From positions 1 to 6,797 of the forward strand of contig CATOLW010000067.1 of the NCBI GenBank assembly GCA_951800935.1: a stretch of DNA of 6,797 nucleotides, in the 5' to 3' direction. The position numbers were made by a program, and so were the translations under genes. This DNA is from an uncultured Clostridium sp. GTDB taxonomy: Bacteria > Bacillota_A > Clostridia > TANB77 > CAG-508. Of the stretch, positions 4,779-6,797 are shown piece by piece. The notes below the pieces were generated by a model that saw nothing but the letters and a program-made list of their open reading frames with translations, did no database searches and was not told the DNA's origin. Each line of letters starts with the position of its first letter. Position 1 is the first letter of the stretch.

Positions 4779-6797
4779 GTTATCTTGGAATAATATGAAA
4801 AAAAGTATAAAAGATTATGCTATATATTTTTTAACATTAGTATTAGGTGTAGCAATTTTTTATATGTTCAATTCAATAGACAGTCAACAAGCTATGCTAC
4901 AGGTATCACAATCACAAAGAGAAATAATACAAATGATGATTTCGATGCTTGGTTTTGTATCAGTATTTGTAGCAGTTATATTAGGATTGCTAATTGTATA
5001 TGCTAATAATTTCTTAATTAATCGAAGGAAAAAAGAATTTGGAATTTATATGTCTCTTGGAATGGGAAGAAGACAAATATCAAAAATTATACTAATGGAA
5101 ACAATATTTGTTGGAATTATTTCACTTGTTATAGGAATCGTTGCAGGTGTATTTGCATCACAATTTATGTCAGTATTAGTTGCTAAAATGTTTGAAGCAG
5201 ACATGAGTGAATTTCAGTTTGTATTTTCACAAGATGCTTTTATGAAAACTTGCCTTTATTTTGCAGTAATGTATGTTGCAGTAATGTTATTCAATACATA
5301 TACAGTTTCAAAATATAAATTAATTAACTTATTAAATGCACAAAAGAAAAATGAAAAAGTAAAAATAAAAAATCCATTTCTTTGCGTATTAGTATTTATT
5401 GTTGCAGGGGCAATGTTAGGTTATGCTTATTGGAAAGTAACAGCGGATAGCAGTAGTTTAACTACAGCTGATAAACTATTACCACCTATTTTAATGGGAA
5501 TAGTCAGTACAGTCGTAATATTCTGGTCTTTAGCAGGTTTTATTATACAAATTGTTCAAAAAATGAAGAACACATATTTAAAAGGCACAAATATGTTTGT
5601 ATTAAGGCAAATTAACAATAAAATCAACACAAACGTCGCTAGTATGAGTATTATATGTTTAATGTTATTTATGACAATATCAATACTTTCTTCAAGTTTA
5701 TCATTGAGAAATACAATGGGAAGAGAATTAGTAGAAATGACACCAGTAGATTTAAACCTTTATAAAACAGCGAATTTGCCAGAAACATATAAAAAATATG
5801 GTAGAGAAATAAAAACAACAGATATTCAAAGAGAGGATTCAAAACTACCAATAGAACAAACATTAGAAAATAATGGATTAGATATGAATGTATTAAAAGA
5901 TATGGTGGAAATACCAATTTATGCAAGTAATGATTTAACATGGAGTGATTTTTTAGAAAACAAATTAGAACAGATAAAAGCGAAATTCCCTATGCTTGCG
6001 TATGATACAGCAGAACAAATTGTAAAAATATCTGATTATAATAAAATAGCAAAATTATATGGAATAGATGAGTATGAATTAAATGATAATGAATATATTA
6101 TGCTTTGTGATTTTACAAGTATGGAAGAAGTAAGAAATGAAGCATTAGCAGAAGGAAACAATTCTTTAACAATTGCAGGAAAACAATACAAATCAAAATA
6201 TAATGAGTGCAAAAATGGATTTATAGTAATGTCAACAAGCCATACAAATACAGGAATAATAGTTGTTCCCGATAATTGCCCTTTAACAGATGATATGAAA
6301 GAAATGCACTTTTTAGCAGCAAATTATAATGATGACACAGAAGAAGGAAAGAAAAAGATTGAAGAATTATTTTCAAAAAATGATTCAGCATTTATACAGA
6401 ATTTAGACAAAAAAGGATTGGAAATAGAAGGACTTACTAAAACAAGGATTATGGAAGGAAGTATAGGATTAGCGACAATAGTAACATTTATTGCAATTTA
6501 TTTAGGCGTAATATTTCTAATTGCAAGTTCAGCTATCTTAGCATTAAAACAGCTAACAGATAGTTCAGATAATAAACAAAGATATACTATTTTAAGAAAA
6601 ATTGGTTGCGATGAAAAAATGATAAACAAATCTTTATTTAGACAAATAGGAATATTTTTTGGAGTGCCACTTGTTTTAGCAATTATACATTCTATATTTG
6701 GAATACAATTTGCAGTAAAAATGATGTCAGGTTTAGCAAGTGAAAAGGATTTATTGCCATCAGCAGTAGTTACAGTAGTTGTTATAGGTGTAATCTA
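4768..6797 (+). CDS. FtsX-type ABC permease, BceB type (3' end cut by window)
   Basis: Membrane subunit partnered with the upstream ATPase. I translated it by eye: it is open from the ATG at 4768 to the window end, 676 codons with no stop. GGAGG at 4752-4756 lies 11 nt before the start, inside the ATPase gene. The topology fits BceB: TM1 about 18-36, TM2 59-80, TM3 112-131, TM4 162-177, TM5 203-221, TM6 239-262 and TM7 291-311. A large, mostly hydrophilic extracellular domain follows (about 315-565), then TM8 567-592, TM9 627-648 and the start of TM10 near 662. Two FtsX-like blocks are visible (TM2-4 and TM8-10), each with its cytoplasmic coupling stretch after the first helix (RRKKEFGIYMSLGMGRRQI at about 86-104; QRYTILRKIGCDEKMI at about 604-619). 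In BceB proteins the extracellular domain between TM7 and TM8 determines which peptide is recognised. Only the last helix and C-terminus should be missing. BceB of Bacillus is about 646 residues, so this one is somewhat longer. Confidence 0.92.
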   Translation, partial: MLFKLSWNNMKKSIKDYAIYFLTLVLGVAIFYMFNSIDSQQAMLQVSQSQREIIQMMISMLGFVSVFVAVILGLLIVYANNFLINRRKKEFGIYMSLGMGRRQISKIILMETIFVGIISLVIGIVAGVFASQFMSVLVAKMFEADMSEFQFVFSQDAFMKTCLYFAVMYVAVMLFNTYTVSKYKLINLLNAQKKNEKVKIKNPFLCVLVFIVAGAMLGYAYWKVTADSSSLTTADKLLPPILMGIVSTVVIFWSLAGFIIQIVQKMKNTYLKGTNMFVLRQINNKINTNVASMSIICLMLFMTISILSSSLSLRNTMGRELVEMTPVDLNLYKTANLPETYKKYGREIKTTDIQREDSKLPIEQTLENNGLDMNVLKDMVEIPIYASNDLTWSDFLENKLEQIKAKFPMLAYDTAEQIVKISDYNKIAKLYGIDEYELNDNEYIMLCDFTSMEEVRNEALAEGNNSLTIAGKQYKSKYNECKNGFIVMSTSHTNTGIIVVPDNCPLTDDMKEMHFLAANYNDDTEEGKKKIEELFSKNDSAFIQNLDKKGLEIEGLTKTRIMEGSIGLATIVTFIAIYLGVIFLIASSAILALKQLTDSSDNKQRYTILRKIGCDEKMINKSLFRQIGIFFGVPLVLAIIHSIFGIQFAVKMMSGLASEKDLLPSAVVTVVVIGVI

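Noticed and set aside
5669..5941. Reverse-strand open frame of 90 codons inside the permease
   Set aside because: The + strand permease frame is continuous through it with TM7 and the start of the extracellular domain; the reverse frame is Leu/Phe-rich mirror sequence.

Overview
The window is strongly AT-rich, uses the standard bacterial code (TGG for Trp, TAA/TGA stops) and carries Gram-positive style ribosome binding sites (GGAGG/AAAGGAG). Together with its gene families this points to a low-GC Firmicute, most likely a member of the Clostridia. All recognisable genes are on the + strand. No tRNA, rRNA, CRISPR array or insertion sequence was seen.

Left part (about 87-2064): a run of damaged genes. 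First is a membrane-anchored, Ser-rich protein of unknown function, starting at a TTG and broken by one frameshift near 722-735. Next is a short remnant of an XRE-type helix-turn-helix regulator, joined directly to the C-terminal piece of a protein resembling permuted papain-like (YiiX/NlpC-type) peptidases, itself frameshifted. The stop of that remnant overlaps, as ATGA, the start of a TVP38/TMEM64 (VTT/DedA-superfamily) membrane protein gene, which has an in-frame TAA and a frameshift.

Right part (2096-6797, cut by the window end): an intact four-gene antimicrobial-peptide sensing and resistance module of the BceRS-BceAB type. It holds an OmpR-family response regulator, a short 'intramembrane-sensing' histidine kinase with two TM helices and no extracellular domain, an ABC ATPase and a large FtsX-type permease with a big extracellular domain. 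The kinase gene starts 1 nt after the regulator stop, and the permease overlaps the ATPase by 11 nt. A hairpin terminator (3871-3902) separates the two gene pairs, so they are two transcription units.

Each unit is preceded by a copy of the same inverted repeat (TTACA-N4-TGTAA and TTACG-AAAA-TGTAA), placed upstream of a good -10 box with a poor -35. This is the expected arrangement for a BceR-type activator. The inferred circuit is: the transporter senses or removes a peptide antibiotic, its activity is relayed to the kinase, and the phosphorylated regulator activates both its own operon and the transporter operon. The module belongs to a known class. The less ordinary points are the operator layout, an Ile in the kinase H-box, and the contrast between the decayed left side and the intact module.
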